Origin: a virus | Reading direction: 5' to 3' (one strand) | Length of the DNA: 64,000 nucleotides | Virus record (IMG/VR): IMGVR_UViG_3300027741_000023 | Coordinates: 93,084-157,083 of that record | In this document: positions 17,556 to 25,421 of the stretch, piece after piece | Numbering within the stretch: the stretch's first letter is position 1 | How the letters are laid out: each line of letters starts with the position of its first letter | Program-made: the position numbers and the translations under genes | Notes under the pieces: model-generated | The model's database searches: none | Told to the model about the DNA's origin: nothing | What the model saw: the letters and a program-made list of their open reading frames with translations, nothing else

Positions 17556-17622
17556 CACTTGTAGATGCCCATGGTGGGGTCTACATTATTCAGTCATACT
17601 TGCTTATTAAAGGAGAAACAAC

Positions 17623-18069
17623 ATGACAAAAACTCTACACCTACGTAGTTTTGATATTCCTGCTTTCAACAAATTTGGAATTGGTTTTGACAATGTGTTT
17701 GACGACCTAATGCGTGTCACACAAACTCAAAGTTCAACCAACTATCCTCCACACAATGTGATCAAGACCGGTGACGACACAGTCACAATCGAAGTTGCTG
17801 TGGCAGGATTCTCCGAAGGCGAAATTGATATCAGTTTAGACAAGCGTTTGCTTACTGTGACAGGTAACAAAAAGCGTGATGACAATGTAGAACATGAATA
17901 TCTACATCGTGGCATTTCTAGCCGTGACTTCAAGCAGACATTTCCGCTTGCCGAACATGTGGAGGTCAACGGTGCAGCTATCCGAGATGGTATCTTGACT
18001 GTGTATCTGGAGCGTAAAGTTCCTGATTCAGCCAAGCCTAAGAGCATTGCAATCACCTACACTTCGTAG
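17623..18069 (+). CDS. Small heat-shock protein Hsp20/IbpA family
   Basis: 148-aa alpha-crystallin chaperone that holds unfolded proteins. N-terminal arm 'FDIPAFNKFGIGFDNVFDDL' is IbpA-like; the crystallin domain runs about 40-135 with 'VAGFSEGEIDISLDKRLLTV' and 'RGISSRDFKQTFPLAEHVEV'; the conserved G-x-L is in 'RDGILTVYLER'. C-terminal tail is short. Strong AAGGAG site and own promoter. Lies between clpX and clpS, forming a proteostasis block. Confidence 0.95.
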   Translation: MTKTLHLRSFDIPAFNKFGIGFDNVFDDLMRVTQTQSSTNYPPHNVIKTGDDTVTIEVAVAGFSEGEIDISLDKRLLTVTGNKKRDDNVEHEYLHRGISSRDFKQTFPLAEHVEVNGAAIRDGILTVYLERKVPDSAKPKSIAITYTS

Positions 18070-18075
18070 TATAAT
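18047..18075 (+). promoter_or_regulatory. Promoter of clpS
   Basis: TTGCAA (18047-18052), 17-base spacer, TATAAT (18070-18075). The -35 is inside the hsp20 coding end. The -10 is followed by TGTAAATACA (18079-18088), another copy of the TAAATAC element. Confidence 0.65.
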
Positions 18076-18086
18076 TGTGTAAATAC

Positions 18087-18110
18087 AGTGGCAGGACTCA
18101 CCCTGCCACT
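18087..18110 (+). promoter_or_regulatory. Hairpin in clpS leader
   Basis: AGTGGCAGG and CCTGCCACT form a perfect 9-bp stem with a 6-base loop just before the AGAGGA ribosome site. There is no T-run, so it is more likely a leader/stability or attenuator hairpin than a terminator. Confidence 0.55.
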
Positions 18111-18124
18111 CCAAGAGGAATCAT

Positions 18125-18433
18125 ATGTCAAACACAGAAGCAGCAACCATTACCAAAATCAAAAAAGCTATCAAAGAGCCGCCTCTTTATCGTGTGATCT
18201 ACATCAATGATAACACTACCACAATGGAATTTGTGGTTGAAAGTTTAGTAGAGTTTTTTGATTATACTATTGAAACTGCTACACAATTAACTGTGAGCAT
18301 ACACGAGCACGGTCAAGCCGTTGTAGCTGTATTACCGTTTGAAATCGCTGAACAAAAAGGCACCGAAGTAACTGCCAGCGCACGTGAGCAAGAATATCCT
18401 TTGCAAGTCAAACTAGAACCCGATTCTAAATAA
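18125..18433 (+). CDS. clpS: ClpS-like N-degron adaptor
   Basis: 102 aa. ClpS delivers proteins with destabilising N-terminal residues to ClpAP. The signature is clear: 'PLYRVIYINDNTTTMEFVVE' (N-D...T-T-M-x-F-V, forming the N-degron pocket), the helix 'FDYTIETATQLTVSIHEHGQ' and 'AVLPFEIAEQKGTEVTASAR'. A disordered N-terminal extension of about 18 residues precedes the core, as in bacterial ClpS. No ClpA is in the window, so it may work with host ClpAP or alter the phage ClpXP. Faces the minus-strand phosphoesterase end to end. Confidence 0.9.
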   Translation: MSNTEAATITKIKKAIKEPPLYRVIYINDNTTTMEFVVESLVEFFDYTIETATQLTVSIHEHGQAVVAVLPFEIAEQKGTEVTASAREQEYPLQVKLEPDSK

Positions 18434-18434
18434 A

Positions 18435-19238
18435 TCAAGTTTTTACTTCAATGCGTTTGGGAAAGTAAGCATCTTGCCGATAAGCAGTATCACCATGTCC
18501 ACGGCAATTATTTACAAATCTTATTCCATTGACCACTTGATCCACACCACTGTGATAGTGCCCAAAACACCAGGTGTTTATTTTACGTTCGGTATCATTG
18601 GTATGCACTAGATGCATGAGTCGATTGCCCATGTGGTTAAACTGTGTAGTACCCGATAAGTTGATATCGTGTTTGATCAGGCTTGCACTAGGAACAGTAT
18701 GAGTAACAATCACAATCTTTTTCACATCATTATGTGTTTGCAATCGTCGTACACTGTTGATCAAGTAAGCTACATCACGTCTAGATAGATCACTAATTTC
18801 TTCAGGATCAATTTCATGTCCAGGCATTTTTTTAGCATACCAATTGGTCATGTGTTGTTTGCAATCATCACGATTGATGTTTTCATCTAAATCGTAACCC
18901 CACCATCCATTAGTGCCAAGAATGGCTACACCGTCTATCACAACCACATTGTCCTGTAGATATGTAACTCTATGCAATCTGTTTATGCTTCGGGCCAGTT
19001 CTTGATAGCTTTCGCCTAGTCTATGATAATTGTATGTGTGTTCGTCGTTGCCGTCTATGTAGAACACAGCGGCATAACAATTAGCTAGATGTTTTAAACA
19101 GTTTCTTACTATTCTAGGGTCTGAACTTATGTCTCCAGCTACCACACACACTGGACTAGTGGGTTGTCCAGTCCAGTCAAATTCCCCGGGCCAGGTCTCC
19201 AAATGTAGATCTGAAATTAAGTCGAATGTCATGCTCAT
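18435..19238 (-). CDS. Calcineurin-like metallophosphoesterase
   Basis: 267 aa. Metal-binding motifs in order: D-x-H 'SDLHLE', G-D 'VVAGDIS', G-N-D-E-H 'IDGNDEHT', 'VIVTHTVPS' and G-H-x-H 'CFGHYHSG'. The substrate cannot be read; phage members include nucleotide and nucleic-acid phosphatases. A homologous but different enzyme is at 42022. Divergent from the gene at 19263 with only 24 bases between starts. Confidence 0.88.
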   Translation of the reverse strand: MSMTFDLISDLHLETWPGEFDWTGQPTSPVCVVAGDISSDPRIVRNCLKHLANCYAAVFYIDGNDEHTYNYHRLGESYQELARSINRLHRVTYLQDNVVVIDGVAILGTNGWWGYDLDENINRDDCKQHMTNWYAKKMPGHEIDPEEISDLSRRDVAYLINSVRRLQTHNDVKKIVIVTHTVPSASLIKHDINLSGTTQFNHMGNRLMHLVHTNDTERKINTWCFGHYHSGVDQVVNGIRFVNNCRGHGDTAYRQDAYFPKRIEVKT

Positions 19239-19262
19239 GATACATATTTAAAAGGATTACAC

Positions 19263-19616
19263 ATGAACATAATATTTGGCGACTCGGCTGCACAACAAGC
19301 TCAAGAAAAATACATAGTATTAGAACTAGACACATTTCAAGTTGATCAACAACTGACCACTACCTATGCATTGGTTGAACGAGTGACCTTGATGGAAATG
19401 ACCAGTTTGGATCAATTTAAACAATTACACAGCAATCTTATGAAAGAGTACCGCAATCGTAATTGGAAGTATTGTGAAGATGCCATAGAGCATCTGCAAG
19501 GCAAATGGAATAGAGAGCTTGATAGTTTTTATACCATATTATCTGAACGTATTCGAGATCTAACGACACAATCACTTGGTGATGACTGGACTGGGGTTAT
19601 TCTTCGATCTACGTAA
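19263..19616 (+). CDS. Conserved phage hypothetical protein
   Basis: 117 aa with AAAGGA ribosome site. Pattern 'KYIVLELDTFQVD', 'YALVERVTLMEM', 'NWKYCEDAIEHLQGKWNREL', 'DSFYTILSERI' is one I associate with short proteins of environmental myoviruses, often near glycosyltransferases. Its 3' end overlaps the minus-strand glycosyltransferase by 45 bases. Function unknown. Confidence 0.7.
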   Translation: MNIIFGDSAAQQAQEKYIVLELDTFQVDQQLTTTYALVERVTLMEMTSLDQFKQLHSNLMKEYRNRNWKYCEDAIEHLQGKWNRELDSFYTILSERIRDLTTQSLGDDWTGVILRST

Positions 19617-20900
19617 TCTATATTTTCTTAGTTCTTGAATTCTACCCTTGGCATCTTCGGATTTGAAATACGGTTCTAGTAGATTTAATTTGGTCCTTCT
19701 GATGATTTTCCTCCATCTCCATTGGGTATCAAATTGATTGTCAAGACAGAATTGTATTGCACCATTTAGATTCTTTTGTAATTCATTGGTAACTTGATTT
19801 ATAAAATCATCACTGAAAAAATGTTGTTTATTGAATTTGGCAATTTCATTGATTTTTTTCCAGTCTGATTCTGTCAATTGTTGTATATTCTGCATGGTAT
19901 TAACAATCATTTTTAATCGCTTGACAGTGTCAATTTCTTGATCGTAGCTTTCATCAAACACTGAATTAAATGTTTTAAATCCATACCCTTTAAGGTATTC
20001 CAATGAACCAGGGCCGGCTACTAAAATAAAAGGATGACCGCAGGCAATGGGTCTAAGTATTTTTTCTGTCAGATGTATTTTGCTGCCATCTACCACAGTC
20101 TCTAGTACCACACTGATAGCAGTAGTATTGATGTCATTTACATTGTAGTCTGCACTGGCACTAGGAAGGGAGTCATTGTTGGGTATACATAATAATTTTT
20201 GTGTGTCTACTGCAAATTGTAAATCTTGAACTTGATAGTCGCTAAGATGTACTCCTTGATTGTTTATGTGTTGAGTGCTGATGATACAATCATCAACTAA
20301 GCCAGCTGACACTAAACAATCAAGAAATTTTAATCGGTATTCTCGAGTTGGCGTCCAATCTCTGCAGTATACTAAAAAAGTTTTTTGTATACATTGTTGA
20401 TTGAGCCTCTGATCATGTTTGGCAAATCTATACCAATCTCTTGCAATTATTGCATGGCACCAATAATATACTGGGCAAAATCCATTCATTGAAAATTGTT
20501 CAACGTCATTGCTATTCTGCTCGCTATGTAACAATATAAACCAATCATTTTTAGGCATGCCTACATTTAGCCAATTTGGTTTGAATGCAGGCAATTCGTC
20601 TAGGTATGAATAAAATTTCAAAGCTAATTCAATCATCCTATCATCATATCTTTCTCGTTTTAGAAATAACTGTTTAAGTCGTTCTAGATCCAGATTAAAT
20701 TGGTGCAATTTGAAATTTAAAGGTTCCTGGTCGTGACAAATAACAACTGGAATTGATGTAGGATAATATGATGGTTTATCTTCAAACTGTCGCAGGTCAA
20801 AAATATCTTTGCTGCCGTGCGGGCGGAATACATAAAGCATCACAGGGTACTGCGCCTGGCCTTCTACCCAGTGATATAGATTATCTAAAGGAATATTCAT
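19572..20900 (-). CDS. Glycosyltransferase-like protein, paralogue A (GT10-like C terminus)
   Basis: 442 aa. The C-terminal domain carries V-x-E-T, 'HLTEKILRPIACGHPFILVA', then 'LEYLKGYGFKTF' and 'DESYD', the acceptor/donor-binding pattern of GT-B fucosyltransferase-like (GT10) enzymes. Same order recurs in the proteins at 30074, 35475 and 36502, so this is one paralogue of four. Probably modifies virion or host-surface glycans or phage DNA. Its start codon is back to back with that of the dehydrogenase at 20901 (CATATG). Confidence 0.72.
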   Translation of the reverse strand: MNIPLDNLYHWVEGQAQYPVMLYVFRPHGSKDIFDLRQFEDKPSYYPTSIPVVICHDQEPLNFKLHQFNLDLERLKQLFLKRERYDDRMIELALKFYSYLDELPAFKPNWLNVGMPKNDWFILLHSEQNSNDVEQFSMNGFCPVYYWCHAIIARDWYRFAKHDQRLNQQCIQKTFLVYCRDWTPTREYRLKFLDCLVSAGLVDDCIISTQHINNQGVHLSDYQVQDLQFAVDTQKLLCIPNNDSLPSASADYNVNDINTTAISVVLETVVDGSKIHLTEKILRPIACGHPFILVAGPGSLEYLKGYGFKTFNSVFDESYDQEIDTVKRLKMIVNTMQNIQQLTESDWKKINEIAKFNKQHFFSDDFINQVTNELQKNLNGAIQFCLDNQFDTQWRWRKIIRRTKLNLLEPYFKSEDAKGRIQELRKYRLRRSKNNPSPVITK

Positions 20901-22145
20901 ATGAAGAAAATTGGTTTTATTGGTATTGGAAAATTGGGATTAGATTGCGCCGAAGTCATGGCCGAAAAACATGAAGTCAGAGGCTATGATATTTACCCAA
21001 GAACCAGTGACTCAGTAAAAGTATGTGGCATAGACGAGTTGGTCAACGAAAGCGAATGGATTTTTATCGCTGTGCCCACTCCGCATGCAGAAGGATACGA
21101 TGGCTCAGTACCCAGCAGCCATATGGAACCTAGAGATTTTGGGCACGATGCAGTGATTGATGCTATTCACAAAATCAACACACATGCTTGTGGTCCTAAA
21201 AAAGTGGTGTTGATCAGCACAGTATTGCCTGGCACCACACGCAGCAAGTTTATCACACTGTTAGATCCTGCACATCAGTTCTTGTATAACCCATATCTCA
21301 TTGCCATGGGATCAGTTAAATGGGACATGGTCAATCCTGAAATGATTATGATTGGAACTGAAGACGGCAGTTTAACTGGAGTTGCGTCTGAACTCAAAGA
21401 ACTATATGACACGGTGATGCAGAATAATCCACGTTACGAAATTGGCACTTGGGATGAATGCGAAGCTATCAAAATCTTCTACAACACATTTATTTCGGCC
21501 AAAGTTGGACTAGTAAACATGGTGCAAGACTTTGCCATGAAGATTGGACATATCAATGTTGATGTTGTGACCGATGCCCTGGCACGAAGCACCATGCGTA
21601 TCATGGGTCCAAAATACATGACAGCAGGCATGGGCGATGCAGGTGCTTGTCATCCACGTGACAATATTGCCCTGCGCTGGCTAGCACAAGAATACGAGAT
21701 TGGTTATGACTTGTTTGATACTGTGATGCATGCCAGAGAAATACAAGCAGAGAACTTGGCCAAGTTCTTGGTAAAGGAAAGTCAAGCCAACAACAATTTG
21801 CCCATTGTGATTCATGGCAAAGCATACAAACCTGATGTGGCATATTGCATTGGTAGTTATTCGACCTTGGTTGGGCACTATGTTGAAAAACACAACCACA
21901 AGGTAGTGTATGTTGATCCATTGGCAGATGATCCCACTGATGTGGTGGACCATGTGGATGGCGCTGCAATATTCTTGTGGGCACACAATCGTAAGATCAC
22001 ATACGAATACACCGGCGACCAACCGGACACTCAACCTTACTGCAAAATACATTCAGGATCAGTAATTGTGGATCCCTGGCGCAAACTACCACAAATCATG
22101 AATGGTATCACTGTGGTCCATTATGGCAACACCCGTACAAAATAA
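20901..22145 (+). CDS. UDP-glucose/GDP-mannose dehydrogenase family protein
   Basis: 414 aa. NAD-binding Rossmann start 'KIGFIGIGKLGLDCAEVMA' (G-x-G-x2-G), 'IFIAVPTPH' after it, central helical domain, and catalytic Cys in 'MGDAGACHPRDNIAL', matching the G-G-x-C-x-P-K-D motif with Arg for Lys. These enzymes oxidise a nucleotide sugar at C6 to the uronic acid in two steps. First gene of a five-gene run (dehydrogenase, oxygenase-like, amidinotransferase, unknown, UV endonuclease) with overlapping ends. Confidence 0.88.
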   Translation: MKKIGFIGIGKLGLDCAEVMAEKHEVRGYDIYPRTSDSVKVCGIDELVNESEWIFIAVPTPHAEGYDGSVPSSHMEPRDFGHDAVIDAIHKINTHACGPKKVVLISTVLPGTTRSKFITLLDPAHQFLYNPYLIAMGSVKWDMVNPEMIMIGTEDGSLTGVASELKELYDTVMQNNPRYEIGTWDECEAIKIFYNTFISAKVGLVNMVQDFAMKIGHINVDVVTDALARSTMRIMGPKYMTAGMGDAGACHPRDNIALRWLAQEYEIGYDLFDTVMHAREIQAENLAKFLVKESQANNNLPIVIHGKAYKPDVAYCIGSYSTLVGHYVEKHNHKVVYVDPLADDPTDVVDHVDGAAIFLWAHNRKITYEYTGDQPDTQPYCKIHSGSVIVDPWRKLPQIMNGITVVHYGNTRTK

Positions 22146-22644
22146 TGCCTGGGCTAGAGGGCACGTGGACCCTTGGTGGGATCTACAGCATAGAGATCTA
22201 AAATACATCAACGAACCGTTTAATGATCGTGTGTCATTGACCAAATGGCGCGATCTAGGTTATACACAAACTAGATTTACTGGCGACATGTATGACATGC
22301 GCTATACTGCACCTGATTGGGTTGATCAATTTCAAGCAATATTTCCGTTTGAACGATTTGCCTGGAGTTTTTATCGTATGGTTCCAGGATCTGTATTACC
22401 TGCACACAGTGATACCTACGATAGATTCAAATTGATACACGGATTAGAGTCCACACATTCTGTAGTACGTACCATTGTGTTCTTAGAAGATTGGGCCAGT
22501 GGACACTATCTGGAAATGAACGGATATCCAGTTACCAACTGGCGTGCAGGTGACTGGGTAAGCTGGCGTGATGACTTTGTGCATTTAGCAGCTAACATGG
22601 GACAAACTAATAGATATACATTACAACTTACTGGAACAGTATGA
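22123..22644 (+). CDS. HxD-type oxygenase-like protein (aspartyl hydroxylase/2OG-Fe(II) fold)
   Basis: 173 aa from ATG 22123, overlapping the dehydrogenase end by 23 bases. 'RMVPGSVLPAHSDTYDRF' supplies an H-x-D pair, 'RTIVFLEDWASGHYLEMNGY' a jelly-roll strand, and 'WVSWRDDFVHLAANMGQTNR' the distal His and a basic residue for 2-oxoglutarate, the order of double-stranded beta-helix oxygenases. Catalysis is inferred; the substrate could be a sugar, amino acid or nucleotide made by its neighbours. Confidence 0.65.
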   Translation: MATPVQNNAWARGHVDPWWDLQHRDLKYINEPFNDRVSLTKWRDLGYTQTRFTGDMYDMRYTAPDWVDQFQAIFPFERFAWSFYRMVPGSVLPAHSDTYDRFKLIHGLESTHSVVRTIVFLEDWASGHYLEMNGYPVTNWRAGDWVSWRDDFVHLAANMGQTNRYTLQLTGTV

Positions 22645-23558
22645 AGATACACAGTTTTAATGAATGGGATCCATTGCGGTCCGTAGTAGTAGGGCGTGCC
22701 GATCATGCCAACTGGCCAACAAAAGATCCTGTGTTCCGTTCAGAAAGCGCTCGCACACTCTGGAAAGAAACGCCATTACCGTCGGGCCCTGTGCCTGACT
22801 GGATCATCCGGGAAGCCAATGAAGATCTAGATGAGCTATCGGCTGTGTTGAGATCTCTAAATGTAGAAGTGCATCGTCCTACAGATATTGATTTTCAAGA
22901 GAACGATGGCATGTACAACTATTGTCCTAGAGATCGATTGCTAGTGTACGGTGATACCATTGTGAATCCTGCCATGATGTATCCTTGCAGAGACATGGAG
23001 ATTGATTGTTACAGCGACGTTGCAGATGCTGCTGGCAATTATGTATTCATGCCTAGACATGAAGGAATGACTCTAGATGCTGCTAACATAGCACGGCTCA
23101 ACAACAAGTGGATCTTTTTGGAATCAGCGTCTGGCAATCGTGCTGCATATGATTGGATGTGCCGACAGTTTCCTTCTGTTGATATTGAACTAGTTAATTT
23201 CTATGCAGGCGTGCATATTGACTCAACCATAGTGCCGTTGCGTGAAGGCCTGGTGTTAGTGAATGGTAGTAGAGTCAATCCAGAAAACTTACCTAGGGTG
23301 TTGAAAGACTGGGAAGTTATCTATTGTAATCATGTGGAGGAACAAGGCTTCTTCCAATATCCATACGCATCAAAATGGATAGCATTAAACATGCTGGTAG
23401 TAAATCCACACACAATAATTGTAGACAAGAATCAATCCATGTTGATTGATTTTTTGGAAAAGAATCAATTCACAGTTGTGCCCATGCAACTTCGCCACAG
23501 CAGAACACTAGGCGGCGGGTTTCATTGTGTCACATTAGACTTGCACAGAGAGCCATGA
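22641..23558 (+). CDS. Amidinotransferase (glycine/inosamine amidinotransferase-like)
   Basis: 305 aa, GME-fold amidinotransferase, which moves an amidino group from arginine to an amine through a Cys-amidino intermediate. Seen: N-terminal 'NEWDPLRSVVVGRADHA'; 'NYCPRDRLLVYGDTIV'; catalytic His in 'YAGVHIDSTIVPLREGLVLV'; catalytic Cys in 'LGGGFHCVTLD' near residue 296. All triad members appear intact. Neighbours suggest that the acceptor may be an amino sugar or other glycan precursor. ATGA overlaps at both ends. Confidence 0.88.
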   Translation: MKIHSFNEWDPLRSVVVGRADHANWPTKDPVFRSESARTLWKETPLPSGPVPDWIIREANEDLDELSAVLRSLNVEVHRPTDIDFQENDGMYNYCPRDRLLVYGDTIVNPAMMYPCRDMEIDCYSDVADAAGNYVFMPRHEGMTLDAANIARLNNKWIFLESASGNRAAYDWMCRQFPSVDIELVNFYAGVHIDSTIVPLREGLVLVNGSRVNPENLPRVLKDWEVIYCNHVEEQGFFQYPYASKWIALNMLVVNPHTIIVDKNQSMLIDFLEKNQFTVVPMQLRHSRTLGGGFHCVTLDLHREP

Positions 23559-24100
23559 ACATAGCATGGTTATTTGCCGAGAATACCATGCTGCCTCCTA
23601 CCACACCGGTGCAGGCCATAAAAGACCTTGCTCCCGTTTGGGGTAGCTGGCGTACCCAACGAGGATACAACACTGACAATGTGGTATGTTGGGATACTGA
23701 GCAAGCCACTAAATTAATAGCACAGGGATATGCAAAGATATGCAATCTTTACATTCCGCAAACAGTTTATGAACAGTTAAAATCACCCAAGGGTGTGAGA
23801 GCATTTGTCGGTGAGTTTGATTTTGCTGTGGATTCGGTTGACGACATAATTGCTGCCCATTTGGTATCAAGTGTAGCCGATGTGATCCTTATGGTAGGAT
23901 TTGATCTGGAAACCAAACCTACCGAACGCAGAACCAACTACGTTGGGCTATTAGCCGAAGCCATGCGCTCAAGCGGTAAACAATGGGTAATTGTAGATCA
24001 TCATACGGATCTTGCCGAACCCATTCAGAAACTTGCCAATATCACTAGAGATCTATTGCCAAATGTGTTACAATTGTTAGGTAACAACAACGGTGAATAA
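23555..24100 (+). CDS. Unknown protein linked to amidinotransferase
   Basis: 181 aa from ATG 23555 (overlaps amidinotransferase stop). Alternating strands and helices with 'VADVILMVGFDL' and 'GKQWVIVDHHTDL' look like a Rossmann-type fold. No family recognised. Conserved placement at the end of the dehydrogenase-oxygenase-amidinotransferase run makes it a candidate partner of that pathway. Confidence 0.65.
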   Translation: MNIAWLFAENTMLPPTTPVQAIKDLAPVWGSWRTQRGYNTDNVVCWDTEQATKLIAQGYAKICNLYIPQTVYEQLKSPKGVRAFVGEFDFAVDSVDDIIAAHLVSSVADVILMVGFDLETKPTERRTNYVGLLAEAMRSSGKQWVIVDHHTDLAEPIQKLANITRDLLPNVLQLLGNNNGE

Positions 24101-24102
24101 CT

Positions 24103-25125
24103 ATGCATCCTCGATTTGGTTTCTGCTGCAAATGGCTTAACAATCCCAACGAAACCGGCGGCATGAAAGTCAACGCTGCGGATCGTGATATCAACGGTCG
24201 CAGTACCACAATGCGTTGGTTGCGTGAACACAAAGATCTAGCTGAACAACGTCAATGGGACATCATGAATCACAATGCTCGTGCTGCATTGATGATGGTT
24301 GAACGTGTGGGCGCAATGGCACCCGAACGCCGTATGGTACGTCTAGGTTCGGAAATGCTGCAAGGCTACACTGAGCCTTCATGGATTGCCTGGTGGCAAC
24401 GGCAAGAAATACAAGACCACTGTGAAAAGATCTTTGCCCCTGTGGGAGAAGCTGCTCGCAGACTGGGTGTGCGACTCAGCTTTCATCCTGGACAGTTCTG
24501 TGTGCTAGCGTCAGAAGCAGACGAGATTGTGGAACGCAGTATCCTGGAGTTTGAATACCATGCAGACATGGCTCGTTGGATGGGTTATGGTGCTGGGTGG
24601 CACGACCATGGATTTAAGATCAATATACATTTGTCGGGCAAAGGCGGTCCGTCAAAGTTTCTACGCACTTTGGGTCGACTTACTCCAGAAGCCAGAAATC
24701 TAATCGCTATTGAAAATGATGAGATGACAAATGGGATCGACGTTACTTTACTTGTGGCTGAGCATTGCGCTCTTACGCTGGATATCCACCACCACTGGAT
24801 CCGCACCGGAGAATACATCACGCCTGATGACCCTCGCTCGCGTCGCGTTTTGGAGTCTTGGCGTGGTACTCGTCCTGCTTTGCACTATAGTGTTAGCCGT
24901 GAAGACGTTTTGGTTGATCACGATCCCAATACTCGGCCCGACCTTGAGCAACTCATTGACCTTGGATACCGCAAGCAGAAGCTGCGAGCTCATAGCGACT
25001 TCTTGTGGAATCATGCTGTGACTGATTGGGCTGTGACTTTTAGCAAAGAGTGGGACATGCAGGTAGAAGCCAAGGGCAAGAACCTGGCCACTGACCAATT
25101 GCACCAACATTGGATGAGTTTGTAA
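24103..25125 (+). CDS. uvsE: UV DNA damage endonuclease UvsE/UVDE
   Basis: 340-aa TIM-barrel endonuclease that nicks 5' of UV photoproducts. Recognisable parts: 'HPRFGFCCKWLN' start, 'MRWLREHKDLAEQRQWDIMN', 'RLSFHPGQFCVLASE' (metal-site His), 'IHLSGKGG', 'IAIENDEMT', 'LDIHHHWI' and 'LHYSVSRED'. Length is normal for the family. Gives light-dependent damage repair, useful in sunlit water. Followed by a terminator at 25141. Confidence 0.92.
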   Translation: MHPRFGFCCKWLNNPNETGGMKVNAADRDINGRSTTMRWLREHKDLAEQRQWDIMNHNARAALMMVERVGAMAPERRMVRLGSEMLQGYTEPSWIAWWQRQEIQDHCEKIFAPVGEAARRLGVRLSFHPGQFCVLASEADEIVERSILEFEYHADMARWMGYGAGWHDHGFKINIHLSGKGGPSKFLRTLGRLTPEARNLIAIENDEMTNGIDVTLLVAEHCALTLDIHHHWIRTGEYITPDDPRSRRVLESWRGTRPALHYSVSREDVLVDHDPNTRPDLEQLIDLGYRKQKLRAHSDFLWNHAVTDWAVTFSKEWDMQVEAKGKNLATDQLHQHWMSL

Positions 25126-25140
25126 CTCAAATTGTATAGA

Positions 25141-25160
25141 AAGAGCCGCAAGGCTCTTTC
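25141..25160 (+). terminator. Rho-independent terminator after uvsE
   Basis: AAAGAGCC-GCAA-GGCTCTTT: 8-bp stem with GCAA tetraloop, tail TTTCTATT. Confidence 0.75.
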
Positions 25161-25163
25161 TAT

Positions 25164-25193
25164 TGAACGTTATCTCAATAACTATATAAATAG
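25164..25193 (+). promoter_or_regulatory. Promoter or late-type core before the PlcP/Agt block
   Basis: TTGAAC (25164-25169), 16-base spacer, TATAAA (25186-25191) extended to TATAAATA, the exact T4 late consensus. AACTAT/ATAGTT inverted arms flank it (25181-25196). Confidence 0.6.
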
Positions 25194-25213
25194 TTTTCAA
25201 GGATGAGCATGCC

Positions 25214-25372
25214 ATGAAACAATCAAAACTGATCACAAAATTATATCGAGCCTGTGTTGCACATGATAGTGAAGCAATCGCAAAACTTCAGAAAGAAGAG
25301 TTTCGCAAAATATTACGACACAAGGCCCAAGGTAAACCATTTACCGCCAAGTGGACCCTGGTGCAGATTTAA
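25214..25372 (+). CDS. Small basic hypothetical protein
   Basis: 52 aa ([20 protein letters not shown]...). Basic helical peptide with '[20 protein letters not shown]' and a C-terminal 'AKWTLVQI'. Starts about 20 bases after the TATAAATA element; weak ribosome site (GGATGAG). Unknown; could be a small regulator of the downstream block. Confidence 0.5.
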   Translation: MKQSKLITKLYRACVAHDSEAIAKLQKEEFRKILRHKAQGKPFTAKWTLVQI

Positions 25373-25390
25373 TGTAACACAAGTGTAATA
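25373..25390 (+). promoter_or_regulatory. Pho-box-like direct repeat upstream of plcP
   Basis: TGTAACA-N4-TGTAATA. Two heptamers spaced 11 bases apart, each 6/7 identical to the PhoB half-sites TGTCACA/TGTCATA. Lies about 30-50 bases upstream of the PlcP-like gene, where a phosphate-stress activator would bind. Short and AT-rich, so chance is possible. Confidence 0.35.
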
Positions 25391-25410
25391 TGATTAGCAT
25401 GATTTTTTAT

Positions 25411-25418
25411 GTAAATAC
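25411..25418 (+). promoter_or_regulatory. TAAATAC element at plcP start
   Basis: GTAAATAC, 3 bases before the ATG at 25422; flanked by TATG/CATA arms. The string AAATACCATATG is identical to that at 4330-4340. No Shine-Dalgarno sequence precedes this start. Confidence 0.4.
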
Positions 25419-25421
25419 CAT

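Noticed and set aside
18435-19238. Treating the three metallophosphoesterases as one duplicated family
   Set aside because: Proteins at 18435, 25422 and 42022 share only the general metal motifs; the rest differs strongly.
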